Part shown: positions 6,848 to 8,962 of the stretch, in pieces
How positions within the stretch are numbered: position 1 is the stretch's first letter
Layout: each line of letters starts with the position of its first letter
Source of the DNA: Actinomycetes bacterium
GTDB lineage: Bacteria; Actinomycetota; Actinomycetes; Propionibacteriales; Propionibacteriaceae
Length of the DNA stretch: 8,962 nucleotides
NCBI GenBank assembly: GCA_023437345.1
Contig: JAEZGC010000338.1
Location: forward strand, 1 to 8,962
Direction: 5' to 3'
Position numbers and translations under genes: made by a program
Notes under the pieces: generated by a model
Seen by the model: the letters and a program-made list of their open reading frames with translations, nothing else
The model's database searches: none
Told to the model about the DNA's origin: nothing

Positions 6848-8962
6848 TTAGGCCCGTGCGTCGCGGGACCGCAGCACGAGCTTGCGCACCTCCTCCACCC
6901 ACAGCACCACCGACGCCAGCGCGAGGCAGGCCAGCCAGTGGACGGGTGCCAGGGCGGCCGTGCCGAACGCGGTCTGGAGGAACGGCACGCTGACCACGAG
7001 CACCTGCAGCACCGCGGTCAGGCCGACCGCGGCCCACAGCCACGGATTGGAGAACACCCTGGCGAACGCCGTGGTGGTCTCCGAGCGCGCGTTGAAGGCG
7101 TTGAACAGCTGCGCGAGCACCAGGGTGGTGAAGGCCGCCGTCCGGGCCACCTCGAGCGAGTCAGACCCCGCCACCAGGCCGCCGGGCAGGAACAGGTCGA
7201 GAGTGAACAGGGTGACCGCGCCCATCACCGCCCCGGTCAGCAGGATGGTCCCCCACATCCTGGTGTCGATCACCCGCTCCGCCATCGGCCGCGGCGGCCG
7301 TGCCATCACGTCGTCGATCTCCGGGTCGATGCCCATCGCCAGCGCCGGCGCGGTATCGGTGACGAGGTTGATCCACAGGATCTGGGTGGCCAGCAGCGGG
7401 ACCACCAGCTCGCCACCGCCCTGGTCGAGCCCGATCACCCCCGCCAGCACGACGCCGAAGAAGACTGTCGCCACCTCACCCATGTTCGAGCTGAGCAGGA
7501 ACCTCAGGAACTTCTGGATGTTGTCGAAGATGACCCGGCCCTGCCGGACGGCGGCGACTATGGTCGCGAAGTTGTCGTCGGCAAGGATCATCCGGGACGC
7601 CTGCTTGGTCACCTCGGTGCCGGTGATGCCCATCGCGACGCCGATGTCGGCGGTCTTCAACGCCGGGGCGTCGTTGACCCCGTCGCCGGTCATCGCCACT
7701 ATCTGGCCGCGGGCCTGCAGCGCGTCGACGATCCGTAGCTTGTGCTCGGGAGCGACCCGGGCGTAGACGTTGGTCGTCTCCGCCAGCCCGATCAGGTCCT
7801 CGTCGCCGGTGCCCGACAGCTGAGCACCGGTCACCGCCTCCTCGCCGGGCCGGGCGATCCCGAGGTCGGCAGCGATCCGGGCGGCGGTCAGCGGGTGGTC
7901 CCCGGTGATCATCACGGTGCGGATCCCGGCGCGGCGGGCGTCGGCCACCGCGGCCCGCGCCTCGTCGCGCGGCGGGTCGATGATCCCCACCACGCCGAGG
8001 TAGACCAGCCCCTGCTCCACCGAGTCGTCGAGTTCGTCGGGTGGGTCCTCCTCCACCAGTCGGTAGGCGACCCCCAGGGTGCGGAAGGCCTGCGACGACA
8101 GCGCCGCCACATCGGCCAGCGCCGCGGCCCGGTCGGCCTCGCCGATCGGCCGGGCCTGCGAGCCGACCTGCAGGTGGGTGCACCGCTCCAGCAGGACGTC
8201 GGGGGCACCCTTCGCCATCAGCACCCGGCTCCCGTCGTCGCGCACGTCGAGGGTCGACATCATCTTGCGCTCGGAGGTGAACGGCACCTCGCCGGCCCGC
8301 TGGTAGCGCCCGACCCGCTCGTCGACCCCCGCCAGCTTGCGGGCCGCCACCAGGAAGGCGGCCTCGGTGGGGTCGCCCTGGATCTGCCAGGCGCCGTCCC
8401 GCTCGGAGAGCTGTGCGTCGTTGGCGCGGGAGCCGGCGGTGAGCAGCATCAGCACCTCGGTGCGCAGCGCGTCCTCGTCGGTCGACCCTGCCGCGGTGAC
8501 GGCACCATCGGGGATGTACCCGACCCCCGACACCTCAGCGGTGCCGGACGCGGTCCGGATCTGCTCGATGGTCATCTCGTTCTTGGTCAGCGTGCCGGTC
8601 TTGTCCGAGCAGATCACTGACGCCGAGCCGAGGGTTTCGACGGCGTGCAGTTCCTTCACCACCGCGTTGCGCCGGGCCAGCCGCTGGACGCCGAGGGCCA
8701 GCACGATGGTCAAGATGGCAGGCAGCCCTTCCGGCACGGCCGCGACAGCGAGCGACACCCCGAGCAGCAGGATGTGGATCGCGTCGTCGGCGCCCGACAC
8801 ACCGTTGAGCAGCGCGAGCGCCGCCATCACGACCACCGCGATGACGATCACGATGACGCCGAGCAGCCGCGAGACCCGTGCGATCTGGACGGTGAGCGGG
8901 CTGTCCTCCTCCTGCGTTCGGTCCAGCAGGTCGGCGATGGCGCCCATCTCGGTAGTCATCCC
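6848..8962 (-). CDS. P2-type cation (calcium-like) transporting ATPase, 5' end cut by window edge
   Basis: The C-terminal roughly 704 residues of a membrane P-type ATPase that pumps a cation, probably Ca2+, using ATP. The reading frame is open through the right edge. The ATG at 8959 sits inside the conserved G-M-T-T-E-M-G-x-I-A element at the end of the actuator domain, so it is not the true start, and about 200-250 N-terminal residues (M1, M2, most of the A domain) are missing. Numbering from that ATG: M3 is about 33-52 and M4 about 63-90 with PEGLP and Glu77. The phosphorylation site is DKTGTLT with Asp119. The nucleotide domain has PFTSERKMMS (227-236) and KGAPD (250-254), followed by TGDHP (352-356) and the hinge GDGVNDAP (425-432). 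M5 has SSNMGE (Asn492, Glu495), M6 INLVTD (Asn531, Thr534, Asp535), and M7-M10 run to about 690. Gln617 replaces the M8 Glu of SERCA. Stop TAA is at 6850-6848. The reductase follows immediately, suggesting co-transcription. Confidence 0.93.
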   Translation of the reverse strand, partial: GMTTEMGAIADLLDRTQEEDSPLTVQIARVSRLLGVIVIVIAVVVMAALALLNGVSGADDAIHILLLGVSLAVAAVPEGLPAILTIVLALGVQRLARRNAVVKELHAVETLGSASVICSDKTGTLTKNEMTIEQIRTASGTAEVSGVGYIPDGAVTAAGSTDEDALRTEVLMLLTAGSRANDAQLSERDGAWQIQGDPTEAAFLVAARKLAGVDERVGRYQRAGEVPFTSERKMMSTLDVRDDGSRVLMAKGAPDVLLERCTHLQVGSQARPIGEADRAAALADVAALSSQAFRTLGVAYRLVEEDPPDELDDSVEQGLVYLGVVGIIDPPRDEARAAVADARRAGIRTVMITGDHPLTAARIAADLGIARPGEEAVTGAQLSGTGDEDLIGLAETTNVYARVAPEHKLRIVDALQARGQIVAMTGDGVNDAPALKTADIGVAMGITGTEVTKQASRMILADDNFATIVAAVRQGRVIFDNIQKFLRFLLSSNMGEVATVFFGVVLAGVIGLDQGGGELVVPLLATQILWINLVTDTAPALAMGIDPEIDDVMARPPRPMAERVIDTRMWGTILLTGAVMGAVTLFTLDLFLPGGLVAGSDSLEVARTAAFTTLVLAQLFNAFNARSETTTAFARVFSNPWLWAAVGLTAVLQVLVVSVPFLQTAFGTAALAPVHWLACLALASVVLWVEEVRKLVLRSRDARA

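Noticed and set aside
6938..8620. Plus-strand open frames opposite the P-type ATPase
   Set aside because: His/Gly/Arg-rich shadow translations. The minus strand has the full set of P-type ATPase motifs.

Overview
The window is very GC-rich and densely coded, with short intergenic gaps. It looks like an ordinary chromosomal segment of an Actinomycetota (actinobacterial) genome. The GC content and a polyprenyl-phosphomannose-dependent mannosyltransferase of the MptB type both point that way. A Propionibacteriales-like host would fit, but this is inference, because no rRNA or other taxonomic marker is present. No phage, transposon, CRISPR, tRNA or rRNA signal was seen.

Layout, left to right. 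(1) Positions 1-2474, minus strand: a PEP/pyruvate-binding phosphotransferase with the domain order of rifampicin phosphotransferases (ATP-grasp domain first, phospho-His swivel domain near the C-terminus). It runs off the left edge and is interrupted by an apparent one-base loss near 1759-1760. (2) Positions 2556-4349 (or 4367), minus strand: a GH13 alpha-glucan-active enzyme with an N-terminal CBM48-like domain, 81 bases upstream of gene 1 on the same strand, so possibly one transcript. (3) Positions 4437-5795, plus strand: an MptB-like GT-C mannosyltransferase, divergent from the GH13 gene. (4) Positions 5800-6837, minus strand: an aldo/keto reductase of the YghZ (L-glyceraldehyde 3-phosphate reductase) type, convergent with gene 3 and only four bases from it. 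(5) Positions 6848-8962, minus strand: the C-terminal three quarters of a P2-type (calcium-pump-like) cation ATPase. It runs off the right edge and lies about 10 bases upstream of the reductase start.

The genes do not form an obvious single pathway. The GH13 enzyme and the PEP-dependent phosphotransferase could both bear on glycogen and central carbon metabolism. The mannosyltransferase belongs to cell-envelope lipoglycan assembly. The ATPase and reductase look co-transcribed but have no evident shared function. There is no non-coding stretch longer than 300 bases; the longest gaps are 81 and about 87 bases. I see no convincing new multi-gene system. The items most worth checking are the broken phosphotransferase, the unusual GH13 subtype and the single-site-like ion-binding residues of the ATPase.
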